In this document: positions 8,447-19,272 of the stretch, one piece after another
How positions within the stretch are numbered: position 1 is the stretch's first letter
How the letters are laid out: every line of letters begins with the position of its first letter
Assembly: GCF_002269505.1 (NCBI RefSeq)
Contig: NZ_NQKQ01000002.1
Location: 1 to 64,000 of the forward strand
Reading direction: 5' to 3'
DNA length: 64,000 bases
Origin: Pseudomonas fragi
GTDB lineage: Bacteria > Pseudomonadota > Gammaproteobacteria > Pseudomonadales > Pseudomonadaceae
Translations under genes and position numbers: made by a program
The notes under the pieces: model-generated
Told to the model about the DNA's origin: nothing
The model's database searches: none
The model's input: only the letters and a program-made list of their open reading frames with translations

Positions 8447-10807
8447 ATGAAACGTCTGCTGCTAACTGCGGTTCTCACCGTACTGATGATCGCCGAAGTT
8501 CACGCCGAGTCCTTCACTATCTCTGATATCCGTGTCAACGGCCTCCAGCGGGTTTCCGCCGGTAGCGTGTTTGGCGCGTTGCCTCTGAACGTGGGTGAAG
8601 TAGCGGATGACCGCCGTCTGGTGGATTCCACTCGTGCGTTGTTCAAAACCGGTTTCTTTCAGGATATCCAACTGGGTCGTGATGGCAATGTGCTTGTTAT
8701 CACGGTTGTCGAACGCCCTTCCGTCTCCAGCATCACCATCGACGGCAACAAGGCGATCTCCACTGACGACCTGATGAAAGGTCTGAAACAGTCGGGCCTG
8801 GCCGAAGGCGAGATTTTCCAGCGCGCCACCCTTGAAGGTGTGCGTAACGAGTTGCAACGTCAGTATGTTGCCCAGGGCCGCTACTCGGCGACGGTAGACA
8901 CCGAAGTGGTGCCCGAGCCGCGTAACCGCGTTGCCTTGAAGGTCAACATCAACGAAGGCACCGTTGCTGCGATCCAGCACATCAACGTGGTGGGTAACAC
9001 GGTTTTCCCTGAGTCGGACCTGGTCGATCTGTTCGAACTCAAAACCACGAACTGGTTGTCGTTCTTCAAGAACGACGACAAGTACGCACGTGAAAAACTG
9101 TCGGGTGACCTTGAGCGTCTGCGCTCGTACTACCTCGATCGCGGCTATATCAATATGGATATCGCTTCGACCCAGGTATCGATCACTCCTGACAAGAAAA
9201 GCGTCTACATCACCGTTAACGTGAATGAAGGCGAAAAGTACAATGTCGGTGAAGTGAAACTGAGCGGTGATCTCAAGGTTCCGGAAGATCAGATCAAGTC
9301 GTTGCTGCTGGTTCAGCCGGGCCAGGTGTTCTCGCGCAAGCTGATGACCACCACCTCCGAGCTGATCACCCGTCGTCTGGGTAACGAGGGCTACACCTTC
9401 GCCAACGTCAACGGCGTGCCTCAACCAAACCCTGAAGACCACACCGTGGCCATCACCTTTGTGGTCGATCCGGGCAAGCGTGCTTACGTGAACCGCATCA
9501 ACTACCGCGGCAACACCAAGTCGGCTGACGAAGTTCTGCGTCGCGAAATGCGTCAGATGGAAGGTGGCTGGGCTTCGACTTACCTGATTGACCAGTCCAA
9601 GGTCCGCCTTGAGCGCCTGGGCTTCTTCAAGGAAGTCAACGTCGAAACTCCGGCAGTGCCAGGCACTGACGATCAGGTTGACGTGAACTACGCAGTGGAA
9701 GAACAGGCGTCGGGTTCCATTACCGCCAGCGTCGGTTTTGCCCAGAGCGCCGGTTTGATCCTGGGCGGTTCGATTACCCAGAACAACTTCCTGGGTACGG
9801 GCAACAAGGTCAGCATTGGCCTGACCCGCAGCGAATACCAGAGCCGATACAACTTCAGCTACGTTGACCCGTACTGGACAGCGGATGGCGTGAGCCTGGG
9901 CTACAACGCCTTCTACCGCACCACTGACTACAAAGATCTGGACGTTGACGTAGCAAACTACTCGGTGGACAGCCTGGGTGCTGGTATCACCATGGGCTAC
10001 CCGATCAGCGACACATCGCGCCTGACCTATGGCCTGACCGTACAGCAGGATGAAATCAGCACCGGCCAGTACACCGTTGACGAGATTTTCGACTTCGTAA
10101 ACCGTGAAGGCGACAAGTACCTCAACTTCAAGGCGTCGGTTGGCTGGTCTGAATCGACCCTGAACAAAGGCGTATTGCCGACTCGCGGCAGCTCGCAGAG
10201 CCTGGTGTTTGAAACCACCATTCCTGGCAGCGACCTGCAGTTCTACAAACTGGACTACCGTGCCCAGCTGTTCCAGCCGTTGACCGACACCTACACCATG
10301 CGTCTGCACACAGAGCTGGGCTATGGTGATGGTTATGGTTCGACCGAAGGCCTGCCGTTTTATGAAAACTACTACGCCGGTGGCTTCAACTCGGTACGTG
10401 GCTTCAAGGACAGCGCTTTGGGTCCACGCAGTACCCCGAGCCGTGGTGCTGATGTAACCGGTAACGTAGGCACCATCGCCGACCCGGATCAAGACCCGCT
10501 GCCATTTGGTGGTAACGTGCTGATCCAGGGTGGTGTAGAAGTTCTGTTCCCGATGCCGTTCGTGAAAGATCAGCGTTCCCTGCGTACTTCCGTGTTCTGG
10601 GATGTGGGTAACGTGTTCGACACCAACTGCAAGGGCGATACCAAAGATTGCGATATCGGCTTCAGCAACCTGGCCAGCTCTGTGGGTGTTGGTGTGACCT
10701 GGGTGACTGCGCTTGGCCCGTTGAGCTTCAGCTTGGCCATGCCGATCAAGAAACCGGATGACGCAGACACTCAAGTGTTCCAGTTCTCCCTCGGCCAGAC
10801 TTTCTAA
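8447..10807 (+). CDS. bamA: Outer membrane protein assembly factor BamA
   Basis: 786 residues with a signal peptide (MKRLLLTAVLTVLMIAEVHA, cleavage before ES). Essential Omp85 protein that inserts beta-barrels in the outer membrane with BamB-E. Five POTRA repeats occupy roughly residues 22-420, then a 16-strand barrel; the VRGF motif of loop 6 is visible (NSVRGFKDSALG near 665) and the C-terminal residue is Phe (QFSLGQTF), the beta-signal. I use the ATG at 8447, which begins the signal peptide, over the upstream in-frame GTG-like start at 8420. skp follows directly. Confidence 0.97.
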   Translation: MKRLLLTAVLTVLMIAEVHAESFTISDIRVNGLQRVSAGSVFGALPLNVGEVADDRRLVDSTRALFKTGFFQDIQLGRDGNVLVITVVERPSVSSITIDGNKAISTDDLMKGLKQSGLAEGEIFQRATLEGVRNELQRQYVAQGRYSATVDTEVVPEPRNRVALKVNINEGTVAAIQHINVVGNTVFPESDLVDLFELKTTNWLSFFKNDDKYAREKLSGDLERLRSYYLDRGYINMDIASTQVSITPDKKSVYITVNVNEGEKYNVGEVKLSGDLKVPEDQIKSLLLVQPGQVFSRKLMTTTSELITRRLGNEGYTFANVNGVPQPNPEDHTVAITFVVDPGKRAYVNRINYRGNTKSADEVLRREMRQMEGGWASTYLIDQSKVRLERLGFFKEVNVETPAVPGTDDQVDVNYAVEEQASGSITASVGFAQSAGLILGGSITQNNFLGTGNKVSIGLTRSEYQSRYNFSYVDPYWTADGVSLGYNAFYRTTDYKDLDVDVANYSVDSLGAGITMGYPISDTSRLTYGLTVQQDEISTGQYTVDEIFDFVNREGDKYLNFKASVGWSESTLNKGVLPTRGSSQSLVFETTIPGSDLQFYKLDYRAQLFQPLTDTYTMRLHTELGYGDGYGSTEGLPFYENYYAGGFNSVRGFKDSALGPRSTPSRGADVTGNVGTIADPDQDPLPFGGNVLIQGGVEVLFPMPFVKDQRSLRTSVFWDVGNVFDTNCKGDTKDCDIGFSNLASSVGVGVTWVTALGPLSFSLAMPIKKPDDADTQVFQFSLGQTF

Positions 10808-10851
10808 AGCCTGACCTTAGATACAGACAACGGATTTTTTAGGAGTGCATC

Positions 10852-11355
10852 GTGCGTAAGTTGACTCAATTGGTTCTCCTGGCTTCGGTTTTGGTAGCTG
10901 GCCCGGCTTTCGCCGACATGAAAATTGCCGTACTGAACTATCAGATGGCATTGCTTGAATCGGACGCTGCCAAGCGTTATGCCGTGGATGCCGAGAAGAA
11001 ATTTGGCCCGCAACTGACCAAGCTCAAAAGCCTGGAAAGCAGCGCCAAGGGTATCCAGGACCGTCTGGTTAAAGGCGGCGACAAAATGCAGCAAGGCGAG
11101 CGTGAGCGTCTGGAGCTTGAATTCAAGCAAAAGGCCCGTGACTTCCAGTTCCAGTCCAAGGAACTGAACGAAGCCAAAGCCGTTGCCGACCGTGAAATGC
11201 TGAAACAGCTGAAGCCGAAACTGGATAGCGCTGTTGAAGAAGTCATCAAAAAAGGCGCCTTTGACCTGGTGTTCGAGCGTGGTGCTGTGATTGATGTTAA
11301 ACCTCAGTACGACATCACTCGCCAAGTTATCGAGCGCATGAATCAGCTGAAGTAA
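10852..11355 (+). CDS. skp: Periplasmic chaperone Skp/OmpH
   Basis: 167 residues with a GTG start preceded by AGGAG (10841-10845). A signal peptide (hydrophobic [15 protein letters not shown]) targets it to the periplasm, where Skp trimers hold unfolded outer-membrane proteins for BamA. The rest is Lys/Glu-rich coiled coil (about residues 45-125) with the conserved N-terminal [18 protein letters not shown]. Sits between bamA and lpxD as in most gammaproteobacteria, with only 2 bp to lpxD. Confidence 0.95.
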   Translation: MRKLTQLVLLASVLVAGPAFADMKIAVLNYQMALLESDAAKRYAVDAEKKFGPQLTKLKSLESSAKGIQDRLVKGGDKMQQGERERLELEFKQKARDFQFQSKELNEAKAVADREMLKQLKPKLDSAVEEVIKKGAFDLVFERGAVIDVKPQYDITRQVIERMNQLK

Positions 11356-11357
11356 TT

Positions 11358-12380
11358 ATGACTGCGACTATAAAACTCGGCCAATTGGCCGAGTTCCTCG
11401 GGGCCACCTTGCGTGGCTCTGCGGAGAAAGAAATCACTGGGCTAGCCACTTTACAAGAGGCTGGCCCAGCTCAGTTGAGCTTTCTGGCCAACCCCCAGTA
11501 CCGCAAATTTCTCGTCGACTGCCAGGCCGGAGCTGTATTGCTCAAGGCTGCGGACGCCGAAGAGTATGCCGGTGATGCCCTGGTTGTACCGGATCCTTAC
11601 CTGGCTTATGCCCGTATTTCCCATCTGTTCGACCCCAAGCCCAAAGCGGCTGCTGGCATTCATCCGTCCGCAGTGATTGCTGACGACGCAGTGGTTGACC
11701 CTGCGGCAAGCATTGGTGCGTTTGCAGTGATCGAAAGCGGTGCACGCATTGCTGCCGGTGTCACGGTGGGTCCGCATTGCTTTATCGGGGCTCGTTGCGA
11801 AATCGGCGAAGGCGGCTGGCTGGCTCCACGCGTAACGCTGTATCACGATGTTCGCATCGGCAAGCGCGTGGTCATTCAGTCAGGCGCGGTGTTGGGCGGT
11901 GAAGGCTTCGGCTTTGCCAATGAAAAAGGCGTGTGGCAAAAAATCGCGCAAATCGGTGGTGTGACCATTGGTGATGATGTCGAAATCGGCGTCAATACCG
12001 CCATCGACCGTGGTGCCCTGGCCGATACGATTATCGGTAATGGCGTCAAGCTGGATAACCAGATCCAGATCGCGCACAACGTTCAGGTCGGTGACCATAC
12101 GGCCATGGCAGCGTGTTGCGGGATCTCGGGCAGCACTAAAATTGGCAAGCACTGCATGTTGGCGGGTGGTGTCGGTTTGGTGGGGCACATTGAAATTTGT
12201 GACAATGTGTTCTTGACTGGCATGACGATGGTGACCCATTCGATTACCGAGCCTGGGGCCTACTCCTCCGGTACCGCAATGCAGCCGGCCGCCGAGTGGC
12301 GCAAAAGCGCGGCACGTATTCGTCAGCTGGACGATATCGCCCGGCGGTTGAAACAACTGGAAAAGCACGTCGGTAAGTGA
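11358..12380 (+). CDS. lpxD: UDP-3-O-acylglucosamine N-acyltransferase
   Basis: 340 residues. Third step of lipid A synthesis: adds the N-linked 3-hydroxyacyl chain to UDP-3-O-acyl-glucosamine. An N-terminal substrate-recognition domain (residues 1-100) precedes a left-handed beta helix of hexapeptide repeats (about 105-310). The catalytic His is in the IAHNVQVG segment, and the acyl-chain-length region GVGLVGH follows. The C-terminal helix ([16 protein letters not shown]) is typical. Grouped with fabZ, lpxA and lpxB. Confidence 0.97.
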   Translation: MTATIKLGQLAEFLGATLRGSAEKEITGLATLQEAGPAQLSFLANPQYRKFLVDCQAGAVLLKAADAEEYAGDALVVPDPYLAYARISHLFDPKPKAAAGIHPSAVIADDAVVDPAASIGAFAVIESGARIAAGVTVGPHCFIGARCEIGEGGWLAPRVTLYHDVRIGKRVVIQSGAVLGGEGFGFANEKGVWQKIAQIGGVTIGDDVEIGVNTAIDRGALADTIIGNGVKLDNQIQIAHNVQVGDHTAMAACCGISGSTKIGKHCMLAGGVGLVGHIEICDNVFLTGMTMVTHSITEPGAYSSGTAMQPAAEWRKSAARIRQLDDIARRLKQLEKHVGK

Positions 12381-12521
12381 CCCCCGGCGGTAAAGCTTCT
12401 TCAAAAGGCTAATACAATTTCCATATCAAGCGTGCAGAGCCACTGGTTTGCTTCCTTGATTTGCTAGAGGAGCGCGCCTTAGTCGCGCGCGCCCAATCTT
12501 TATTACAGGCTTCCCCACGAA

Positions 12522-12962
12522 ATGATGGACATCAACGAGATTCGCGAATATCTGCCCCACCGTTACCCGTTCCTGCTGGTGGACCGAGTGGTGGATCTGG
12601 ATGTCGAGAACAAGCGCATTCGTGCCTACAAGAATGTCAGCATCAATGAGCCTTTTTTCAACGGCCACTTCCCGGCGCACCCGATCATGCCGGGTGTGTT
12701 GATCATTGAAGCCATGGCCCAGGCTGCTGGCATCCTTGGCTTCAAGATGATGGACCTCAAGCCGGCTGACGGCACACTTTATTACTTTGTAGGCTCCGAC
12801 AAGCTACGCTTTCGTCAGCCCGTGCTGCCAGGTGATCAACTGATCCTTGAGGCCAAATTTTTGAGCTGCAAGCGTTCCATCTGGAAGTTTGAGTGCCAGG
12901 CAACGGTTGACGGCAAGCCGGTATGCTCGGCTGAAATCATTTGTGCGGAACGCAAACTATGA
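12522..12962 (+). CDS. fabZ: 3-hydroxyacyl-ACP dehydratase FabZ
   Basis: 146 residues, hot-dog fold. Dehydrates 3-hydroxyacyl-ACP in fatty acid elongation and thereby competes with LpxA/LpxD for hydroxyacyl-ACP. The catalytic His lies in [13 protein letters not shown] and the catalytic Glu in [10 protein letters not shown]. The N-terminus [19 protein letters not shown] is the Pseudomonas form; no good Shine-Dalgarno is seen ahead of the ATG, so translation may depend on the 140-nt leader after lpxD. Overlaps lpxA by ATGA. Confidence 0.97.
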   Translation: MMDINEIREYLPHRYPFLLVDRVVDLDVENKRIRAYKNVSINEPFFNGHFPAHPIMPGVLIIEAMAQAAGILGFKMMDLKPADGTLYYFVGSDKLRFRQPVLPGDQLILEAKFLSCKRSIWKFECQATVDGKPVCSAEIICAERKL

Positions 12963-13735
12963 GTTTGATTGACCCTCGCGCAATCATCGATCCGACGGCC
13001 ATATTGGCCGACGACGTCGAGGTCGGCCCTTGGTCGATCATCGGCGCAGGTGTGGAAATCGGCGAGGGGACAGTGATTGGGCCGCATGTGATTCTCAAGG
13101 GCCCAACCAGGATCGGTAAGCACAACCGCATCTACCAGTTTTCTTCGGTAGGCGAAGACACCCCTGATCTGAAGTACAAGGGTGAGGAAACTCGCCTGGT
13201 GATTGGTGACCACAACGTTATTCGTGAAGGTGTCACCATTCATCGCGGAACCATTCAGGACCGCTCTGAAACAACGCTGGGTGATCACAATCTGGTGATG
13301 GCTTATGCCCATATCGGCCATGACAGCGTCATCGGTAACCATTGCATCCTGGTCAACAACTCTGCGTTGGCGGGCCATGTGCATATGGGCGACTGGGCGA
13401 TCCTGTCAGGTTTCACCCTGGTTCATCAGTTCTGCCATATCGGTGCCCACAGTTTTTCGGGCATGGGTACTGCCATCGGCAAGGACGTTCCGGCATTTGT
13501 AACCGTGTTCGGTAGCCCTGCTGAAGCACGCAGCATGAACTTTGAAGGCATGCGTCGTCGTGGCTTCAGTGACGATGCCATCCATGCCTTGCGTCGTGCC
13601 TACAAGGTGGTTTACCGCCAGGGGTTGACTGTTGATCAGGCGCTAGCCGAATTGGCCGAGCCTGCTTTGGAGTTCCCGGAAGTTGCCATGTTTGTAGAGT
13701 CCATTCGCTCTTCCACCCGCGGCATTACGCGCTAG
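12959..13735 (+). CDS. lpxA: UDP-N-acetylglucosamine O-acyltransferase
   Basis: 258 residues. First step of lipid A synthesis, transferring a 3-hydroxyacyl chain to the 3-OH of UDP-GlcNAc. Residues 1-190 are hexapeptide repeats of a left-handed beta helix; the catalytic His lies in [13 protein letters not shown], and the [11 protein letters not shown] region forms the later coils. A helical C-terminal domain follows. The start at 12959 overlaps the fabZ stop; an upstream in-frame ATG at 12941 would lie inside fabZ. lpxB starts 2 bp after its stop. Confidence 0.97.
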   Translation: MSLIDPRAIIDPTAILADDVEVGPWSIIGAGVEIGEGTVIGPHVILKGPTRIGKHNRIYQFSSVGEDTPDLKYKGEETRLVIGDHNVIREGVTIHRGTIQDRSETTLGDHNLVMAYAHIGHDSVIGNHCILVNNSALAGHVHMGDWAILSGFTLVHQFCHIGAHSFSGMGTAIGKDVPAFVTVFGSPAEARSMNFEGMRRRGFSDDAIHALRRAYKVVYRQGLTVDQALAELAEPALEFPEVAMFVESIRSSTRGITR

Positions 13736-13737
13736 TC

Positions 13738-14868
13738 ATGGCCAGATTGCGTATCGCGCTGGTGGCGGGTGAGGCCTCGGGTGACATATTGGGTTCGGGG
13801 TTGATGCGGGCACTCAAGGCCCAGCATTCTGATATCGAATTCATCGGCGTGGGTGGTCCATTGATGGAAGCAGAGGGCATGAGCTCCTATTTCCCGATGG
13901 AGCGTCTATCGGTCATGGGCCTGGTTGAAGTGCTGGGGCGCCTGCGTGAACTGCTCAAGCGCCGCAAGCTGCTGGTTCAGACCCTGATCGCTGAAAAGCC
14001 TGATGTTTTTATCGGTATCGATGCGCCCGACTTCACCCTCAATATCGAACTTCAACTGCGCCGTGCCGGGATCAAGACTGTGCATTACGTGAGCCCGTCC
14101 GTGTGGGCGTGGCGACAGAAGCGCGTGCTGAAAATTCGCGAAGGCTGCGATTTGATGCTCACGCTGCTGCCCTTTGAAGCCAAATTCTATGAAGAGCACG
14201 GTGTGCCCGTGCGTTTCGTCGGCCATACCCTTGCCGATACGATCCCTCTTGAAGCCGATAAGGCTGGTGCTCGCGCTGAGCTTGGGCTACCTGATGGGCC
14301 GTTGGTCGCCTTGATGCCAGGCAGCCGTGGTGGCGAAGTCGGCAAGCTTGGCGGGCTATTTCTCGATGCCGCGCAAATAATTCGCGAAGCTCGCCCTGAA
14401 GTGCGCTTTGTGTTGCCTTGCGCGAGCGCAGCGCGTCGCGAGCAGATCGAACAGTTGCTGGTGGGGCGTGACTTGCCGCTGACCTTACTCGACGGCCAGT
14501 CCCACCTCGCGCTAGCGGCCTGTGATGCGGTCCTGATCGCATCCGGCACGGCCACTCTTGAAGCCTTGCTGTACAAGCGGCCGATGGTGGTGGCTTATCG
14601 CCTTGCACGTCTGACGTTCTGGATTCTCAAGCGTCTGGTCAAAAGCCCGTATGTCTCGCTGCCCAATTTGCTGGCCCAGCGCATGCTAGTGCCCGAGCTC
14701 TTGCAGGATGCAGCCACGCCTGAGGCACTGGCCCGCACCTTGCTGCCTTTGCTCGAGGGCGGCGAAGAGCAGACCCGCGGCTTTGACGAGATTCATCGCA
14801 CATTGCGTCTCGACGCTTCCAATCAGGCCGCCCATGCGGTACTGGACCTGATTGCACAATCCCAATGA
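13738..14868 (+). CDS. lpxB: Lipid-A-disaccharide synthase
   Basis: 376 residues, GT19 family. Joins UDP-diacylglucosamine and lipid X to form the tetraacyl disaccharide. N-terminal [15 protein letters not shown] is the family signature; [21 protein letters not shown] and the [10 protein letters not shown] loop (sugar-nucleotide binding) follow in order. A late [10 protein letters not shown] motif is typical of retaining GT-B folds. Its last codons overlap the rnhB start by 4 nt (ATGA). Confidence 0.97.
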   Translation: MARLRIALVAGEASGDILGSGLMRALKAQHSDIEFIGVGGPLMEAEGMSSYFPMERLSVMGLVEVLGRLRELLKRRKLLVQTLIAEKPDVFIGIDAPDFTLNIELQLRRAGIKTVHYVSPSVWAWRQKRVLKIREGCDLMLTLLPFEAKFYEEHGVPVRFVGHTLADTIPLEADKAGARAELGLPDGPLVALMPGSRGGEVGKLGGLFLDAAQIIREARPEVRFVLPCASAARREQIEQLLVGRDLPLTLLDGQSHLALAACDAVLIASGTATLEALLYKRPMVVAYRLARLTFWILKRLVKSPYVSLPNLLAQRMLVPELLQDAATPEALARTLLPLLEGGEEQTRGFDEIHRTLRLDASNQAAHAVLDLIAQSQ

Positions 14869-15488
14869 GTAAAGAAACCATGCAAATCGGATTGGACTTC
14901 AATCTGGTCGAAGACCTCGTGGCCGGTGTCGATGAAGTGGGTCGTGGCCCATTGTGCGGTGCCGTAGTAACGGCAGCCGTGATTCTTGACCCCAATCGGC
15001 CTATCGCCGGGCTCAATGATTCGAAAAAGCTCACTGAAGCCCGTCGCGAAAAGCTCTTCGACGAAATCCGTGAAAAAGCCCTCAGCTGGTGTATTGCTCG
15101 GGCCGAAGTCGAGGAAATCGACGAACTGAATATTTTGCACGCCACCATGTTGGCCATGCAGCGCGCTGTCGAGGGGCTGAGCATCACCCCAAAGTTGGCG
15201 ATGATCGACGGCAATCGCTGCCCCAAGCTGGCCATGCCAGCCGAGGCTGTGGTCAAAGGCGATAGCAAGGTGCCGGCGATCGCGGCAGCTTCGATTCTGG
15301 CCAAGGTCAGTCGTGACCGGGAAATGGCAGCGTTCGAGTTGCAATATCCGGGTTATGGTATTGGCGGGCACAAGGGTTACCCAACCGCGGTACACCTTGA
15401 GGCGCTGGAGCGTCTGGGCCCGACGCCGATTCATCGTCGTTCGTTTGGCCCGGTGCGTCGTGCTTACGAGGCCCTTGAAGGCCTTTAG
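14865..15488 (+). CDS. rnhB: Ribonuclease HII
   Basis: 207 residues. Removes RNA primers and single misincorporated ribonucleotides from DNA. Acidic active-site residues are in [13 protein letters not shown] (Asp and Glu near residue 25) and DSKKL; later ones in IDGNRCPKL and the KVSRDRE segment. Two start Mets are close together (MSKETMQIG); the first overlaps the lpxB stop and is kept. The lpxB-rnhB-dnaE order is conserved in gammaproteobacteria. Confidence 0.96.
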   Translation: MSKETMQIGLDFNLVEDLVAGVDEVGRGPLCGAVVTAAVILDPNRPIAGLNDSKKLTEARREKLFDEIREKALSWCIARAEVEEIDELNILHATMLAMQRAVEGLSITPKLAMIDGNRCPKLAMPAEAVVKGDSKVPAIAAASILAKVSRDREMAAFELQYPGYGIGGHKGYPTAVHLEALERLGPTPIHRRSFGPVRRAYEALEGL

Positions 15489-15510
15489 CCATAAGGCTGA
15501 TGTTTTTGCC

Positions 15511-15534
15511 AAGGCCCGGTACAATCCGGGCCTT
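15511..15534 (+). terminator. Hairpin between rnhB and dnaE
   Basis: Perfect 9-bp stem AAGGCCCGG / CCGGGCCTT followed by GTTGTTT. The 6-nt loop reads TACAAT, which is also a good -10 hexamer, so the element could end the lpx transcript, start a dnaE transcript, or both. The U-tract is imperfect. Confidence 0.55.
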
Positions 15535-15566
15535 GTTGTTTCTCAAAGCTTATAGACAGGATCACC

Positions 15567-18500
15567 ATGCCGGCTTCATTCGTTCACCTGCGCCTGCACA
15601 CTGAGTACTCCCTGGTCGATGGCCTGGTGCGGATCAAGCCGCTGATCAAAACCCTGGCCGGCATGAATATGCCTGCCGTCGCGGTCACCGATCAAAACAA
15701 CATGTGCTCCCTGGTCAAGTTCTACAAAGCCGCCATGGGCGGTGGAATCAAACCGATCAGTGGTGCAGACCTGTGGCTGTCGAACAAGGACCCGGAAAAC
15801 CCGCTCAGCCGCATCAGCCTGCTGGCGATGAACCCTTTGGGCTATCGCAACCTGACCGAGCTGATTTCCCGTGGTTACATCGATGGCCAGCGCAATGGCC
15901 AGGTGATCATTGAGCGCGAATGGGTAGCCGAGGCTGCCGATGGCCTGATCATGTTGTCGGCTGCGAAAGAGGGCGAGATAGGTGTCGCGCTGATCAGTGG
16001 CAACACTGAAGAAGCCGAGACCCTGGCCCGTGAGTGGATGGCCGTTTTCCCTGACCGCTTCTATATCGAAGTACAGCGCACCAAGCGTCCCAATGATGAA
16101 GAGCATCTGCATGGGGCTGTGGCCCTTGCAGACAAAATTGGGGCGCCGCTGGTGGCGACCAACGATGTGCGCTTTATCAAGCAACAGGACTTTGAGGCTC
16201 ACGAAACCCGCGTCTGCATTGGTGAAGGCCGGGCACTGGATGACCCGCGCCGTTCCAAGAATTACAGCGATCAGCAGTATCTGAAAAGCGCCGAGGAAAT
16301 GGCCGAGCTGTTCAGCGATTTGCCTGATGCTCTGGCAAACACGGTTGAAATTGCCAAACGCTGTAATATCGAAGTGAAGCTGGGCACCCACTTTTTGCCC
16401 AATTTCCCGATCCCCGATGGCATGACCATCGATGAGTATTTCCGCAAGGTGTCGTTTGATGGTCTGGAAGATCGCCTGAGCGTTCTGCTGCCCAAGGACA
16501 CCACCGAGGATTACGACGCCAAGCGTCAGGTGTATGTCGACCGGCTGAATTTCGAGCTGGATATCATTATCCAGATGGGGTTCCCGGGTTACTTCCTGAT
16601 CGTGATGGACTTTATCCAGTGGGCCAAGAGCAACGGTGTACCGGTAGGGCCGGGTCGCGGGTCGGGTGCCGGGTCGCTGGTGGCCTATGTGCAGAAGATT
16701 ACTGACCTTGACCCGCTGGAATACGACCTGCTGTTCGAGCGATTCCTTAACCCGGAACGGGTATCGATGCCCGACTTCGACGTCGACTTCTGCATGGATG
16801 GTCGCGACCGGGTCATCGAGTATGTGGCCGAAAAATACGGGCGCAACGCGGTAAGCCAGATCATTACCTTCGGTTCGATGGCCGCCAAGGCGGTAATCCG
16901 TGACGTGGCGCGGGTGCAGGGCAAGTCCTATGGCCTGGCGGACCGTCTGTCGAAGATGATTCCGTTCGAAGTGGGCATGACCCTGGAAAAAGCCTTTGAG
17001 CAGGAAGAAATCCTGCGCGACTTTATCAAGGTCGATGAAGAGGCTGCGGAAATCTGGGAAATGGCCCGCAAGCTTGAAGGCGTTGTGCGTAACGTCGGCA
17101 AGCACGCCGGTGGTGTAGTTATCGCACCGACCAAGCTGACTGACTTCTCGCCGATTTACTGCGACGAAGAGGGTGGTGGTCTGGTTACCCAGTTCGACAA
17201 GGATGACGTTGAGTCTGCTGGCCTGGTGAAGTTCGACTTCCTCGGTCTGCGGACCCTGACAGTGATCGACTGGGCGTTGAAAACCATCAACCGCGATCGC
17301 GCCAAGGTCGACGAGCCGCCGCTGGATATCGCCTTTATCCCGCTGGACGACAAGCCGACCTACCAGTTGCTGCAAAAAGCCGAAACCACCGCGGTGTTCC
17401 AGCTTGAATCCCGGGGTATGAAAGAGCTGATCAAAAAGCTCAAGCCCGACTGCCTGGAAGACTTGATCGCACTGGTGGCCCTGTTCCGTCCGGGCCCGCT
17501 GCAGTCGGGCATGGTTGATGACTTTATCAACCGTAAGCACGGTCGCGCCGAACTGGCTTACCCGCACTCGGACTACCAGTACGAAGGCCTCAAGCCTGTA
17601 TTGGCACCCACTTACGGCATCATTCTGTATCAGGAACAGGTGATGCAGATTGCCCAGGTCATGGCCGGTTATACCCTCGGCGGCGCTGACATGCTGCGTC
17701 GGGCAATGGGCAAGAAAAAACCTGAAGAAATGGCCAAGCAGCGTGGCGGTTTCATCGAAGGGTGCGCCAATAACAATATTGACGCTGACCTGGCCGGTAA
17801 CATTTTCGACCTGGTGGAAAAATTCGCCGGTTACGGTTTCAACAAATCCCACTCCGCTGCCTACGGCCTGGTGTCGTACCAGACCGCATGGCTGAAAACC
17901 CATTACCCGGCGCCATTTATGGCCGCGGTACTGTCGGCGGATATGCACAACACCGACAAGGTGGTGATCCTGATCGAAGAGATTCGCAGCATGAAGCTGC
18001 GTCTCGATGCGCCGGATGTGAATGCCTCGGAGTTCAAATTCACGGTGAACGATGAGGGCCGGATCATTTATGGTCTGGGGGCGATCAAGGGGGTGGGCGA
18101 GGGGCCTGTCGAGGCAATTACCGAGGCGCGTCAGGACGGGCCGTTCAAGGATTTGTTCGATTTCTGCGCCCGGGTTGATCTCAAACGAATCAACAAGCGT
18201 ACTCTCGATGGTCTGATCCGCAGCGGTGCCCTTGACCGCCTGGGGCCGTTTTTCCATGACGAGCCCAAGGCCTGGCAAGCCAACATCGACCAGAACCGTG
18301 CGGTGTTATTGTCGGCGCTGGAAGAAGCGATCAAGGCAGCCGAGCAAACTGCGCGCACCCATGACAGCGGACACGCCGACCTGTTTGGCGGATTGTTTGT
18401 CGAAGCTGATGCGGACGTCTATGCCCACCACCGCAAGGCCAGGGAACTGACGCTCAAGGAGCGACTCAAAGGCGAGAAGGACACTCTGGGCCTGTACCTG

Positions 18501-19088
18501 ACCGGTCATCCGATTGACGAGTACGAGGGCGAGATCCGCCGCTTTGCCCGTCAGCGCATTATTGATCTCAAGCCTGCCCGTGATACTCAGACCGTTGCCG
18601 GGATGATCATCGCGTTGCGGGTCATGAAGAACAAAAAAGGCGACAAGATGGGTTTTATTACCCTGGATGACCGCTCGGCGCGCATTGAAGCGTCGTTGTT
18701 TGCCGAGGCTTTTCATTCGGCGCAGTCGCTGTTGCAGACCGATGCGATGGTGGTGGTCGAAGGCGAAGTCAGTAATGACGACTTCTCCGGTGGTCTGCGC
18801 TTGCGAGTCAAGCGCGTGATGAGCATGGAAGATGCACGCACCAGCCTGGCCGAGAGTTTGCGCCTGAAAGTGAGCCGCGATGCGCTTAAGGGTGATCAAC
18901 TGCGCAATCTGGGCGAGCTGCTCAAGAAACATCGCGGTGCCTGCCCTATAACCATGGAGTACACGGGTGAAGAGGCCAAGGCCATGTTGCAGTTTGGCGA
19001 GACCTGGCGGATCGATCCGGCAGACAGCTTGATTCAAGCCCTGCGTGACCAGTTCGGGCGAGACAACGTCTTCCTCCAATACCGTTGA
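15567..19088 (+). CDS. dnaE: DNA polymerase III alpha subunit
   Basis: 1173 residues, the usual proteobacterial size. Catalytic subunit of the replicative polymerase. An N-terminal PHP domain (FVHLRLHTEYSLVDGL, residues 1-210) is followed by the polymerase core; the metal-binding aspartates are in PDFDVDFCMDGRDR near residue 400 and the GPGRGSGAGSL motif is nearby. Then come the tandem helix-hairpin-helix, an OB fold (about 970-1080) and the tau-binding C-terminus. A 170-bp gap separates it from accA. Confidence 0.98.
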   Translation: MPASFVHLRLHTEYSLVDGLVRIKPLIKTLAGMNMPAVAVTDQNNMCSLVKFYKAAMGGGIKPISGADLWLSNKDPENPLSRISLLAMNPLGYRNLTELISRGYIDGQRNGQVIIEREWVAEAADGLIMLSAAKEGEIGVALISGNTEEAETLAREWMAVFPDRFYIEVQRTKRPNDEEHLHGAVALADKIGAPLVATNDVRFIKQQDFEAHETRVCIGEGRALDDPRRSKNYSDQQYLKSAEEMAELFSDLPDALANTVEIAKRCNIEVKLGTHFLPNFPIPDGMTIDEYFRKVSFDGLEDRLSVLLPKDTTEDYDAKRQVYVDRLNFELDIIIQMGFPGYFLIVMDFIQWAKSNGVPVGPGRGSGAGSLVAYVQKITDLDPLEYDLLFERFLNPERVSMPDFDVDFCMDGRDRVIEYVAEKYGRNAVSQIITFGSMAAKAVIRDVARVQGKSYGLADRLSKMIPFEVGMTLEKAFEQEEILRDFIKVDEEAAEIWEMARKLEGVVRNVGKHAGGVVIAPTKLTDFSPIYCDEEGGGLVTQFDKDDVESAGLVKFDFLGLRTLTVIDWALKTINRDRAKVDEPPLDIAFIPLDDKPTYQLLQKAETTAVFQLESRGMKELIKKLKPDCLEDLIALVALFRPGPLQSGMVDDFINRKHGRAELAYPHSDYQYEGLKPVLAPTYGIILYQEQVMQIAQVMAGYTLGGADMLRRAMGKKKPEEMAKQRGGFIEGCANNNIDADLAGNIFDLVEKFAGYGFNKSHSAAYGLVSYQTAWLKTHYPAPFMAAVLSADMHNTDKVVILIEEIRSMKLRLDAPDVNASEFKFTVNDEGRIIYGLGAIKGVGEGPVEAITEARQDGPFKDLFDFCARVDLKRINKRTLDGLIRSGALDRLGPFFHDEPKAWQANIDQNRAVLLSALEEAIKAAEQTARTHDSGHADLFGGLFVEADADVYAHHRKARELTLKERLKGEKDTLGLYLTGHPIDEYEGEIRRFARQRIIDLKPARDTQTVAGMIIALRVMKNKKGDKMGFITLDDRSARIEASLFAEAFHSAQSLLQTDAMVVVEGEVSNDDFSGGLRLRVKRVMSMEDARTSLAESLRLKVSRDALKGDQLRNLGELLKKHRGACPITMEYTGEEAKAMLQFGETWRIDPADSLIQALRDQFGRDNVFLQYR

Positions 19089-19272
19089 CGGTCAGGGGCC
19101 ATAGCTGCGCCCTGACCTCGACCTGAATTTTTAATCTCGACCTGAGAGCGCCTGTCCCTTAAGGTAGGCGCGATACAGATCAACCGGCTGCCCCAGCTCG
19201 GTACGAAACGCCAGCAAATGCTGGGCTTTTGACCCTCTGGCATGCTTTGCCGCCGACCCAAGACGGATGCTT

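Noticed and set aside
8462..10774. 770-codon minus-strand open frame opposite bamA
   Set aside because: Composition mirrors the sense codons; no signal peptide or known domain.
15576..18278. 900-codon minus-strand open frame opposite dnaE
   Set aside because: Antisense shadow of a well-supported gene; no domain recognisable, and produced by the codon bias of the plus strand.
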